A DNA stretch of 12,414 nt from G963674505 sp964575975 (lineage in GTDB: Bacteria > Desulfobacterota > Desulfobacteria > Desulfobacterales > SKZT01): assembly GCA_964575975.1 (NCBI GenBank), contig CAZNTU010000168.1:1-12414 (forward strand), given 5' to 3'. Under the pieces are notes generated by a model. It saw nothing but the letters and a program-made list of their open reading frames with translations, ran no database searches and had not been told where the DNA came from. Positions 6,588 to 12,414 of the stretch are shown one piece after another. The stretch's first letter is position 1. Every line of letters begins with the position of its first letter. The position numbers were made by a program, and so were the translations under genes.

Positions 6588-8237
6588 ATGCCACTGCATC
6601 CATCGGCCGGCAAGCCGGTCACCAGGGAAATGACAGTCAACGTCCCCCGTTTGGTTTCCTATTATTACGCGTCGAAACCCGACGGCAACGTTCCGGCGGA
6701 AAGGATTTCCTTCGGGACGTCCGGCCACAGGGGAAGTTCCCTGGATCGAAGCTTCAACGAGAACCATATTCTGGCGGTAAGCCAGGCCATTTGCGAGTAC
6801 AGGGCCGCGAAAAAAATCGACGGTCCTCTCTTCATGGGTATGGATACCCACGCCCTTTCCGAACCGGCTTTCATGAGCGCCCTGGAGGTGTTCGCGGCAA
6901 ACGGATTAAAGGTTGTGGTCCAGGAAGGATTAGGATATACGCCGACTCCCGTGATTTCCCGTGCCATCTTGACGCACAACCGCTCCGGAAAGGCGACGGC
7001 CGACGGGGTCGTTATCACTCCGTCGCACAACCCTCCCAAGGACGGGGGTTTCAAGTACAATCCTCCGGACGGCGGACCGGCGGGAAAGGACGTCACGGAC
7101 ACCATAGAAAAAAGGGCCAACGAAATATTGGCCGGAGGTCTGAAGGACGTCCGCAGGGTACCGTTCGAACGGGCTTTGAACGCCGACACCACCCGCCAAG
7201 CCGATTTCGTCATGCCGTACGTCGACGACCTTGGACGCGTTTTGAAATTGGAGGAGACCGCCAAGGCCGGTCTCAGGATCGGCGTCGATCCCATGGGCGG
7301 TTCCGGCGTGGACTATTGGGACCGCATCGCCGAACGCTACAAGCTGAACATCGAAGTGGTCAACCGTTCCGTGGACCCGGCCTTTTCCTTCATGACTGCG
7401 GACAAGGACGGGAAAATCCGCATGGACTGCTCGTCCGCCTACGCCATGGCCGGCCTCATCGGTCTCAAGGAAAAATTCGACGTAGCCTTCGGCAACGACC
7501 CGGACAACGACAGGCACGGCATCGTGACCAAGGGGCGAGGTCTTATGAATCCCAACCATTATTTGTCCGTCGCGGTTTGGTATCTTTTTCAGAATCGCTC
7601 CGAATGGAGCGACCGCGCCTGCGTGGGCAAGACCCTGGTTTCCAGTTCCATGATCGACAGGGTGGCGGAACGTTTGAAACGGCCGCTCAAGGAGGTTCCC
7701 GTAGGATTCAAGTGGTTCGTGAACGGACTTCTGGACGGCTCGTACGGTTTCGGGGGAGAGGAAAGCGCAGGGGCTTCCTTTTTAAGACAGGACGGAACGG
7801 TTTGGACCACGGACAAGGACGGAATAATCATGAATCTTCTGGCGGCTGAAATCACGGCCGTGACGGGAAAGGACCCGGCCGAACACTACAAGGAACTGGA
7901 GGAGACGTTCGGAAGCCCTGTCTACGAACGCATCGACGCCCCCGCCAACCCCGAACAAAAGAAGGCCCTGAAGGCGCTCTCCGAAGACACGATCAAGGCT
8001 TCGACCTTGGCCGGGGAACCGATCAAGGCCATGCTGACCAAGGCTCCGGGCAACGACGAACCCATCGGCGGCTTGAAGGTCGTCGCGGATAACGGATGGT
8101 TCGCGGCCAGACCGTCCGGGACCGAGGACATTTACAAAATCTACGCGGAAAGCTTCAAAGGAAAGGAGCATTTGAAACAGATCCAAGAAGAGGCCAAGGA
8201 TGTGGTTTCCAAAGCTTTCGAGGTGGCGGGCGTATAG
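6588..8237 (+). CDS. pgm: Alpha-D-phosphoglucomutase
   Basis: This cytoplasmic enzyme interconverts glucose 1-phosphate and glucose 6-phosphate, linking glycolysis and gluconeogenesis to glycogen and nucleotide-sugar synthesis. The 549 residues align along their length with E. coli Pgm (546 aa). The substrate-entry loop FGTSGHRGS is at about 42-50. The phosphoserine loop VVITPSHNPP carries catalytic Ser146. The magnesium loop NDPDNDRHG carries Asp304, Asp306 and Asp308. The sugar loop GGEESAGAS is at about 389-397. The phosphate-binding loop RPSGTEDIYKIYAES is near residue 510. I chose the ATG at 6588 over a GTG two codons earlier, because AAGGA ends 8 nt before the ATG but only 2 nt before the GTG. 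The gene stands alone on the plus strand and converges with the TPR gene 36 nt downstream. Nothing appears damaged. Confidence 0.97.
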   Translation: MPLHPSAGKPVTREMTVNVPRLVSYYYASKPDGNVPAERISFGTSGHRGSSLDRSFNENHILAVSQAICEYRAAKKIDGPLFMGMDTHALSEPAFMSALEVFAANGLKVVVQEGLGYTPTPVISRAILTHNRSGKATADGVVITPSHNPPKDGGFKYNPPDGGPAGKDVTDTIEKRANEILAGGLKDVRRVPFERALNADTTRQADFVMPYVDDLGRVLKLEETAKAGLRIGVDPMGGSGVDYWDRIAERYKLNIEVVNRSVDPAFSFMTADKDGKIRMDCSSAYAMAGLIGLKEKFDVAFGNDPDNDRHGIVTKGRGLMNPNHYLSVAVWYLFQNRSEWSDRACVGKTLVSSSMIDRVAERLKRPLKEVPVGFKWFVNGLLDGSYGFGGEESAGASFLRQDGTVWTTDKDGIIMNLLAAEITAVTGKDPAEHYKELEETFGSPVYERIDAPANPEQKKALKALSEDTIKASTLAGEPIKAMLTKAPGNDEPIGGLKVVADNGWFAARPSGTEDIYKIYAESFKGKEHLKQIQEEAKDVVSKAFEVAGV

Positions 8238-8273
8238 ATTTTTTCATTCTGTAAAAAAACCGAGTAGCTACGA

Positions 8274-8783
8274 TCATTCGTACGCGTCCGACACTTCCAC
8301 CGCACGGTCGTTTTCGCGCGGTCTTACATGAGGGTTGTCGTTCAGAATGCGGGCGCAGGTGTTCCATCGCAGGGCCGCGTCGGGGTTTCCGGGGGAGCAC
8401 AAGTTCATTGCGCGCTCGTATTGGGTCATGGCTTTCATGAACCAGTCGTGGGCCAGTTCGCCCGAACCGGGGCCGGCCTGGTCCATGTGGAATTTAGCGC
8501 GCCGTTCGTAAACGATTCCAAGGTAGTACGCGTTGCAGTGCCGGTCGTCAAGACGTCCGGCGATCTCTTCGGCATCCTTGAAAGCCGGAAAGAGAGACGC
8601 CTTGAACTTGTCCGTGTGGGCCAGAAGCAGCGTCACGAGAGCCTGCTGGTTGTCGGGATCCACTGCGAGGACGTCCTGGCAGATGCTCGCCGCCTCGAAA
8701 GGTTCGCTTAGCAGGCGGTATCGTTCGGCTTTTTCGAGGGCCGCCGGAATGGCCTCTTTCAATAGAGTTTTGAGTCGGAACAT
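8274..8783 (-). CDS. Small TPR-like protein of unknown function
   Basis: This is a soluble 169-residue protein with no signal peptide or membrane segment. It appears almost wholly helical. The middle part has TPR-like helix pairs: AASICQDVLAVDPDNQQALV at about 32-51, a segment ending YYLGIVYERRAKFH near 100, and WFMKAMTQYERAMNLCSPGN near 115-135. It closes with ALRWNTCARILNDNP. Such repeats normally mediate protein-protein contacts. The start is firm: AAGGAGG lies 5 nt before the ATG. It follows sdhB by 88 nt on the same strand with no terminator seen between them, so it may be the last gene of the sdh operon. I recall similar conserved hypothetical proteins in other environmental bacteria, but I know no assigned role. 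A link to complex II assembly would be speculation from position. Confidence 0.85.
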   Translation of the reverse strand: MFRLKTLLKEAIPAALEKAERYRLLSEPFEAASICQDVLAVDPDNQQALVTLLLAHTDKFKASLFPAFKDAEEIAGRLDDRHCNAYYLGIVYERRAKFHMDQAGPGSGELAHDWFMKAMTQYERAMNLCSPGNPDAALRWNTCARILNDNPHVRPRENDRAVEVSDAYE

Positions 8784-8871
8784 GAAAACCTCCTTTTTCT
8801 CTCCGCCGATGAAAGCTTGTCGAATTTGCGCGAAAACGAATCGACCGGCGGTCTGGCAAAGTATTTCGTCG

Positions 8872-9579
8872 TCAAGTCTTTTCCCTTTGTTTGATGGCCT
8901 TTTTGATTTGCGTCAGGCATTTGGTGACGGGAATGCCCTTGGGACATACGTCCGTACACCAGCGCATGGTTTTGCATCCCCAGATGCCGGATTCGCTGTC
9001 GAGATCGTCGAGCCTGCTTTCGGTGGCCATATCCCTCGGGTCGTAAATGTAGCGAAAGGCGCGCAGCAGAGCCGCAGGTCCCGAGTAATCGGGGTCTGCC
9101 CGATTTATGGGGCACGCGGCCGTACACGAAGCGCACAGGATGCATCTGAGCGCAGGCTCGATATTTTCCTGATCCGATTGCCCATGCGTGCGCTCCTGCT
9201 CCGGCGGGGGTTCTTCATTGATAAGGTAGGGCCTGACCGCGCGGTGCTTTTCGAAAAACGGGTCGAGGTCCACCACCAAATCCTTGAGCACCGGAAACAG
9301 CGGCAGCGGTTCGATCACGAAGTTTCCGCCGGTCTTGAAGTCCCGGATCAGCTTTTGGCAAGCCAGCCCGATGTAGCCGTTGATCAGCATCGCGTCCGAA
9401 CCGCAGATGCCGTGGGAGCACGAGGCGCGGAAAGCCAGAGAGGCGTCTTGCTCCCAACGGATTTTATTGAGACAGTCTAATATTTTTTCGGTGGGACCGG
9501 ATTCCACTGTATATTTTCGATAATAGGGTTTTTCGTCCGCTTCGGGATCGAAGCGGAAAATCGTAAACTGGCATTTCAT
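8872..9579 (-). CDS. sdhB: Succinate dehydrogenase iron-sulfur subunit
   Basis: This subunit carries electrons from the flavin in SdhA to quinone through three iron-sulfur centres. The 235 residues match the usual length. The [2Fe-2S] ligands are Cys54, Cys59, Asp62 and Cys74 (SCSHGICGSDA ... GLAC). Asp as third ligand is the E. coli SdhB pattern, whereas FrdB has Cys, which favours the SDH reading. The [4Fe-4S] ligands are Cys146, Cys149 and Cys152 (CILCASC) with Cys212. The [3Fe-4S] ligands are Cys156, Cys202 and Cys208 (CKTMRWCTDVCPKG). The ATG begins one base after the sdhA stop, so translation is probably coupled. GGAGAGGAAG lies upstream within the end of sdhA. The direction of the reaction in the cell (oxidation of succinate or reduction of fumarate) cannot be fixed from this alone. 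Confidence 0.95.
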   Translation of the reverse strand: MKCQFTIFRFDPEADEKPYYRKYTVESGPTEKILDCLNKIRWEQDASLAFRASCSHGICGSDAMLINGYIGLACQKLIRDFKTGGNFVIEPLPLFPVLKDLVVDLDPFFEKHRAVRPYLINEEPPPEQERTHGQSDQENIEPALRCILCASCTAACPINRADPDYSGPAALLRAFRYIYDPRDMATESRLDDLDSESGIWGCKTMRWCTDVCPKGIPVTKCLTQIKKAIKQREKT

Positions 9580-9580
9580 C

Positions 9581-11314
9581 TCAATACTTCCTCTCCTTGG
9601 GTTGAAAACGCGTGATGGTCACCGGCTGCTTGGAAATTCTCGGTTCGCCGCCGGGGGTCAGGTTCGCCAGAGAATGCGCCAGGAAATTTTCGTCGTCGCG
9701 CGCGGGATGGTCTTCGCGATAGTGCGCTCCGCGGCTTTCCTTTCGCCAAAGCGCAGCCGCCGTCACGACCTCGGCCAGGTCCAGCATGTATCCCAATTCG
9801 AAGTAGTCCATGATTTCACGGTTGAAACGGGTTCCCTGGTCCGTCAGGGCGACGTTCCGATAGCGCTCTTTCAATTCGCGAATTTCGACCAGGGTCTTCT
9901 CCAAAGATACTTTTTTTCGAAACACGGATACGTTGTCCATCATGAGGGTTTGCATTCGGTCCAAAACGGCGCCTATCCGTTCGTTCCCGCTCCCGATTTT
10001 CCCTCGGGCGGCTTTGACGAGTCCCGAGGCGTCCCGTTCCACATTTTCGGAAATCTTGGGCCGTTCGGCGCCGCTAATATGTTCGGTCATCGTCATGCCG
10101 GCGCGCCGGCCGAACACCAGTGTGTCGAGCAGAGAGTTGCACCCCAGGCGATTTGCGCCGTGGACCGACACGCACGCGCATTCGCCTGCGGCGAAAAGGC
10201 CTTCGAAAATCTTCCCGTTGGAATCCAAGACGACCCGGCCTTCGGCGTCGGTCGCGATCCCGCCCATCATGTAATGGCACGTAGGCTGCACCGGGATAGG
10301 CTCCTTTTCCGCGTGTACACCGGCGTAAATGCGGGCGAACTCGGTTATTTCGGCCAGCTTGCTCCCGACGGTCTCCTCCGGCAAATGGGTCAGGTCCAGG
10401 TTGACGTAGTCCTTGCCGTCGATTCCTCTTCCGGCTCGAATCTCCTCCAGGATGCAGCGCGACACCATGTCCCGGGGGGCGAGATCCTTGATCACGGGCG
10501 CGTATCGCTCCATGAATCGTTCCCCGTCCTTGTTGCGCAGTATTCCGCCCTCGCCCCTGGCGGCTTCGCTGATAAGAATCCCCAGTTTGTAAATGCCGGT
10601 GGGGTGGAACTGCACGAACTCCATGTCCTGCAACGGCGCCCCTGCCCGATACGCGATCGCCATGCCGTCGCCGGTGGAGGCCATGGCGTTGGAAGTCGTC
10701 TTGTAGATTTTGCCGGCGCCGCCGGTGGCGAGCAGCAACGCCTTGCAGCGAAGAGTATGGACCTTGCCGGTGCTCAGCTCGTATGCGCAAACGCCGCCGC
10801 ATCGCCCGTTTTCTACCAGAAGGGAAACTACGTGGAACTCATGCAAAAAGGAAATGCCCCGTTGCAGGCATTTTTCCCATAAGGTGTCCAGGATGACCCT
10901 GCCGGTTCGGTCCGCCGCGTAGCACGCCCGCTTTACGGGAGCGGCCCCGTGCTCCCGCGTATGGCCCCCGAACGCGCGCTGGGCGATCTTGCCCTCGGCC
11001 GTGCGGTTGAACGGGACCCCCATGTGTTCCAGTTCGTATATGACTCGGGGGGCGTCCTTGGTCATGATCTCGATGGCGTCCTGGTCTCCGAGGTAATCGC
11101 TTCCCTTTACCGTGTCGAACATGTGCCATTCCCAATCGTCCTTTTCCTCGTTGCCGATGGCTGCCCCGATGCCTCCTTGGGCCGCCCCCGAATGCGAGCG
11201 CGTGGCGAATACCTTCGTTATCACCGCGACGCGGATATCCTCGCCCAAGGCGATAGCCGCCCGAAGGCCAGCCAATCCGGCCCCCACGATGATCGCATCG
11301 AACTGCTGGTCCAT
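9581..11314 (-). CDS. sdhA: Succinate dehydrogenase flavoprotein subunit
   Basis: This is the catalytic subunit oxidising succinate to fumarate, with covalently bound FAD, on the cytoplasmic face of complex II. The 577 residues are typical. The dinucleotide-binding motif VGAGLAGLRAA begins near residue 10. His41 in TRSHSGAAQGG is the FAD-linked histidine. Substrate residues are seen in QFHPTGIY, in GEGGILRNKDGERFM followed by RDMVSRCILEE (proton-relay Arg), in PTCHYMMGGI, and in HGANRLGCNSLLDTLVFG near the C-terminal part of the FAD domain. I start at the ATG at 11312-11314, because GAGGAGG lies 4 nt upstream. A longer reading by eight codons has no such site. It overlaps no other gene and is followed by sdhB after one base. 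No sdhC or sdhD membrane-anchor gene is found upstream or downstream in the window. Confidence 0.96.
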   Translation of the reverse strand: MDQQFDAIIVGAGLAGLRAAIALGEDIRVAVITKVFATRSHSGAAQGGIGAAIGNEEKDDWEWHMFDTVKGSDYLGDQDAIEIMTKDAPRVIYELEHMGVPFNRTAEGKIAQRAFGGHTREHGAAPVKRACYAADRTGRVILDTLWEKCLQRGISFLHEFHVVSLLVENGRCGGVCAYELSTGKVHTLRCKALLLATGGAGKIYKTTSNAMASTGDGMAIAYRAGAPLQDMEFVQFHPTGIYKLGILISEAARGEGGILRNKDGERFMERYAPVIKDLAPRDMVSRCILEEIRAGRGIDGKDYVNLDLTHLPEETVGSKLAEITEFARIYAGVHAEKEPIPVQPTCHYMMGGIATDAEGRVVLDSNGKIFEGLFAAGECACVSVHGANRLGCNSLLDTLVFGRRAGMTMTEHISGAERPKISENVERDASGLVKAARGKIGSGNERIGAVLDRMQTLMMDNVSVFRKKVSLEKTLVEIRELKERYRNVALTDQGTRFNREIMDYFELGYMLDLAEVVTAAALWRKESRGAHYREDHPARDDENFLAHSLANLTPGGEPRISKQPVTITRFQPKERKY

Positions 11315-11490
11315 AATCCCTCCTCTTTTTTGGTACACACGAAAAATGTCGAGGGTGGAAACTACTGATCGAAGATTGTCGTTCGATGAAAGCGGATGTT
11401 TGGGTAATAGTTAAAACGGATGGATTCGCGACGATTTTCCGGCCCGCCGCCGTTTGCGCAGTCTCCATTATCTCCATCGACCTGAATCCA

Positions 11491-11519
11491 ACAATAGACA
11501 GAGGCCTTGTGCTTGTCAA
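11491..11519 (-). promoter_or_regulatory. Sigma70-type promoter for sdhAB
   Basis: On the minus strand a perfect TTGACA (-35, plus positions 11514-11519) is followed after exactly 17 nt by TATTGT (-10, plus positions 11491-11496). It points at sdhA and would give a leader of about 170 nt. The match is good enough to stand out, but the start site is unproven. Confidence 0.6.
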
Positions 11520-11568
11520 CGGAAAAGCAAACAACTCGCATAAGCAAAGAAATGTATTGAAACGAGAC

Positions 11569-11591
11569 GGTCGCTCGTAAACAAAGCGACC
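11569..11591. repeat. Perfect inverted repeat upstream of sdh promoter
   Basis: GGTCGCT and AGCGACC flank a 9-nt spacer. The repeat is 50 nt upstream of the -35 box of the sdh promoter on the minus strand. That placement would suit an activator or regulator site, or it could be a terminator-like stem without a T-run. Confidence 0.45.
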
Positions 11592-11625
11592 TGTTTGAAA
11601 AAAGAGAGAGAAATAGCGGGCGTAA

Positions 11626-11730
11626 ACGGGCGACCACCTCGCCATGGATATGATGCGGCTTCGTCCAGACATCCCAATTATTCTATGCACCGGAGCGGAA
11701 GCACTAGGAAGGGACGGCATGGGAATGAAT
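11626..11730 (+). pseudogene. Remnant of a response-regulator receiver domain
   Basis: Starting just after an in-frame TAA, the plus strand reads TGDHLAMDMMRLRPDIPIIL followed by CTG. This is the alpha3-beta4 segment of CheY-like receiver domains, especially those attached to hybrid histidine kinases (M-T-G-D-x-L-A ... R-P-D-I-P-I-I-L-C-T-G). The phospho-acceptor Asp would lie upstream and is missing. After CTG the normal phosphotransfer loop is absent or skipped, though AEALGRDGMGMN could be the later AEALGIR... segment with its usual M-K-P lost. No kinase sequence precedes it. I read it as a small relic of a deleted sensory gene. Confidence 0.55.
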
Positions 11731-11777
11731 TTTCGTCCGACGCGCCCCTTCCGTTTTTTTAATTCCGTTTCCAATCC

Positions 11778-11797
11778 AATCGGTTATGGAACCGATT
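11778..11797 (-). terminator. Stem-loop just after the zinc-ribbon gene
   Basis: AATCGGTT, loop of four, AACCGATT: a perfect 8-bp stem two bases after the stop codon of the minus-strand zinc-ribbon gene. The location suits a transcription terminator or 3'-end stabiliser. There is no T-run after it on the minus strand, so the call is weak. Confidence 0.4.
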
Positions 11798-11799
11798 CG

Positions 11800-12015
11800 T
11801 CATTCGGGACGGGTCGATTTGGCCTCGCCCTCGAGAGTGCATTGGGAAAAATCAATGGGCTTGTTGCACTTCTTGCATGTGTGCGGGCGGCTGAACTCGT
11901 CGGAGAAAATCTCTTTCTCCGTTCCGCATTCCGGGCATTTGCATACAAAGCTCTTCAAATTCTTGAATTCGTCGAATCCAGGGCAATGCCCCGGTGTGGA
12001 TGCGATTTGCGGCAT
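11800..12015 (-). CDS. Small zinc-ribbon protein of unknown function
   Basis: This is a 71-residue cysteine-rich protein. Two CxxC knuckles, Cys27-Cys30 (CPEC) and Cys47-Cys50 (CKKC), sixteen residues apart, make a classic four-cysteine zinc ribbon or rubredoxin-like fold. Further cysteines are at 11, 25 and 59. The stretch EKEIFSDEFSRPHTC between the knuckles gives it a recognisable character. The N-terminal HCPGF and the acidic middle suggest a free-standing small domain, not a fragment. The start at 12015 is chosen because AAGGAG lies about 6 nt upstream; a reading 22 codons longer lacks such a site. It stands alone, with the sdh leader region downstream. Partner and role are unknown: the ribbon could bind zinc structurally, or iron for electron transfer. 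Confidence 0.8.
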   Translation of the reverse strand: MPQIASTPGHCPGFDEFKNLKSFVCKCPECGTEKEIFSDEFSRPHTCKKCNKPIDFSQCTLEGEAKSTRPE

Positions 12016-12195
12016 AGTTTTCTCCTTTCGAAAAATTTGTTTTTGGTTGACCGATCGAAAATCTCTTGTTTCCCCAGTCAAAAACTTCTTTCAATGCGTC
12101 TCATAGCGACAATAATAATTTCCCTTCGCCGATTTTCAACCCGCGGGGCGGAGGAACCGATGTCGGCCAGGAATGAGAATGCCGTTAAATTTGTA
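12016..12195. other. Divergent gap between zinc-ribbon gene and right-edge gene
   Basis: This short stretch contains the zinc-ribbon ribosome binding site next to its start codon. I see no clear promoter for the minus-strand gene and no RNA gene. The plus-strand promoter at 12196-12223 follows. Confidence 0.5.
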
Positions 12196-12223
12196 TTTAC
12201 ATTTTCGAATCGCGTATGATAAT
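12196..12223 (+). promoter_or_regulatory. Sigma70-type promoter for the right-edge gene
   Basis: TTTACA (12196-12201), 16-nt spacer, GATAAT (12218-12223): each box matches consensus at five of six positions. Transcription would begin near 12230, about 100 nt before the ATG at 12332. It argues against the longer reading that starts at 12179. Confidence 0.55.
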
Positions 12224-12331
12224 TTCTCGTTTCCGGCAAGCGACCGCTTGGTCAAGGTCGTGGTCGATAAAAAAAGTTCGAAAAATTGCCGAAGTCTAAC
12301 CGCGTCTAAAAAATATCCGACGAGAAACCGA

Positions 12332-12414
12332 ATGATTTGGAAGCGATTGCCGGGACTGGATCTGAAAACGTATAGCAAGTTGACCGAAGGGGCGCGAATA
12401 TTGGCGGAGGATAC
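12332..12414 (+). CDS. 5' end of a gene, possibly a Kdo/WaaP-type kinase
   Basis: The frame is open to the window edge. It reads MIWKRLPGLDLKTYSKLTEG and then ARILAED, 27 codons. The pattern Y-x-x-L-T-E-G-A-R-(I/V)-L resembles, from memory, the N-terminus of small bacterial protein kinases related to lipopolysaccharide heptose kinases (WaaP/Kdo kinase family). There the next lines normally read as a glycine/lysine ATP-binding segment. That part is off the edge, so the family is a weak suggestion. The frame is open back to an ATG at 12179 with AGGA before it, giving 51 extra codons. I prefer 12332 because a promoter-like sequence lies inside that extension, although the ribosome binding site here (GAGAAA) is mediocre. 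Confidence 0.5.
   Translation, partial: MIWKRLPGLDLKTYSKLTEGARILAED

Larger units (their letters stand above)
11315..11625. other. Leader and upstream region of sdhA
   Basis: This gap of about 310 bases holds the sdh promoter and a leader of about 170 nt. Short open frames on both strands (for example 11386-11580 plus and 11362-11637 minus) lack ribosome binding sites and motifs. No transmembrane-rich frame that might be a decayed sdhC was found. Confidence 0.6.

Noticed and set aside
6524..7849. 441-codon plus-strand frame overlapping pgm
   Set aside because: It is an out-of-frame shadow of pgm, rich in Arg and Gly, with no domain signature.
8238..8273. Possible bidirectional terminator between pgm and the TPR gene
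   Set aside because: There is only a weak T6/A7 pairing and a short GTAGCTAC palindrome, with no stable GC stem followed by a T-run.
9602..10882. 426-codon plus-strand frame opposite sdhA
   Set aside because: It is antisense to an intact sdhA and has no ribosome binding site or recognisable motif.
1..12414. CRISPR array, integrase, transposase or phage genes
   Set aside because: No regularly spaced direct repeats and no recognisable mobile-element protein were found on either strand. The only repeats are the two 52-bp copies and the palindromes.

Overview
This window is GC-rich bacterial chromosome with AT-richer gaps. Intact central-metabolism genes sit beside several broken ones. The remnant receiver domain, the SDH-type iron-sulfur subunit, and the ADH/PEP synthase cluster fit a Desulfobacterota-like (former Deltaproteobacteria) lineage. 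That is an inference from protein style, not a database result. No tRNA, rRNA, CRISPR array, transposase, integrase or phage gene is visible.

Layout. (1) Positions 1-1074 hold no intact gene. A frameshifted alpha/beta-hydrolase remnant lies on the minus strand, and one copy of a 52-bp repeat sits just upstream of it. (2) Positions 1075-4720, minus strand, form a tight cluster: a GAPDH fragment, a zinc-dependent secondary-alcohol dehydrogenase, and PEP synthase (ppsA). The 16-nt gap between adh and ppsA carries a strong ribosome binding site. (3) Positions 4721-5242 are an AT-rich, repeat-laden gap with a nested palindromic element and the second, inverted copy of the 52-bp repeat. (4) Positions 5243-6001, plus strand, are an S49 peptidase (SppA-like) gene broken by an internal deletion and an in-frame amber stop. 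(5) Positions 6002-6587 have no gene but carry small hairpins. (6) Positions 6588-8237, plus strand, encode intact alpha-phosphoglucomutase (pgm). (7) Positions 8274-11314, minus strand, hold sdhA, sdhB and a small TPR-like gene, behind a good sigma70-type promoter at 11491-11519. (8) Positions 11315-12414 hold a receiver-domain remnant, a small zinc-ribbon gene, and the start of a gene running off the right edge.

How the genes fit together. PEP synthase, phosphoglucomutase and the former GAPDH belong to gluconeogenesis and sugar-phosphate interconversion. SdhA and SdhB form the soluble catalytic arm of complex II in the TCA cycle, but no membrane-anchor gene is present here. The alcohol dehydrogenase would feed or drain small alcohols, ketones or aldehydes.

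The most notable message is erosion. Four gene remnants (hydrolase, GAPDH, SppA, receiver domain) occur in 12.4 kb, all next to intact housekeeping genes, alongside repeats and long non-coding gaps. I did not find a convincing new biological system. The best leads are the decay pattern, the amber-interrupted sppA, the inverted 52-bp repeats bracketing the pps cluster, the composite palindrome, and unusual residues in the alcohol dehydrogenase.
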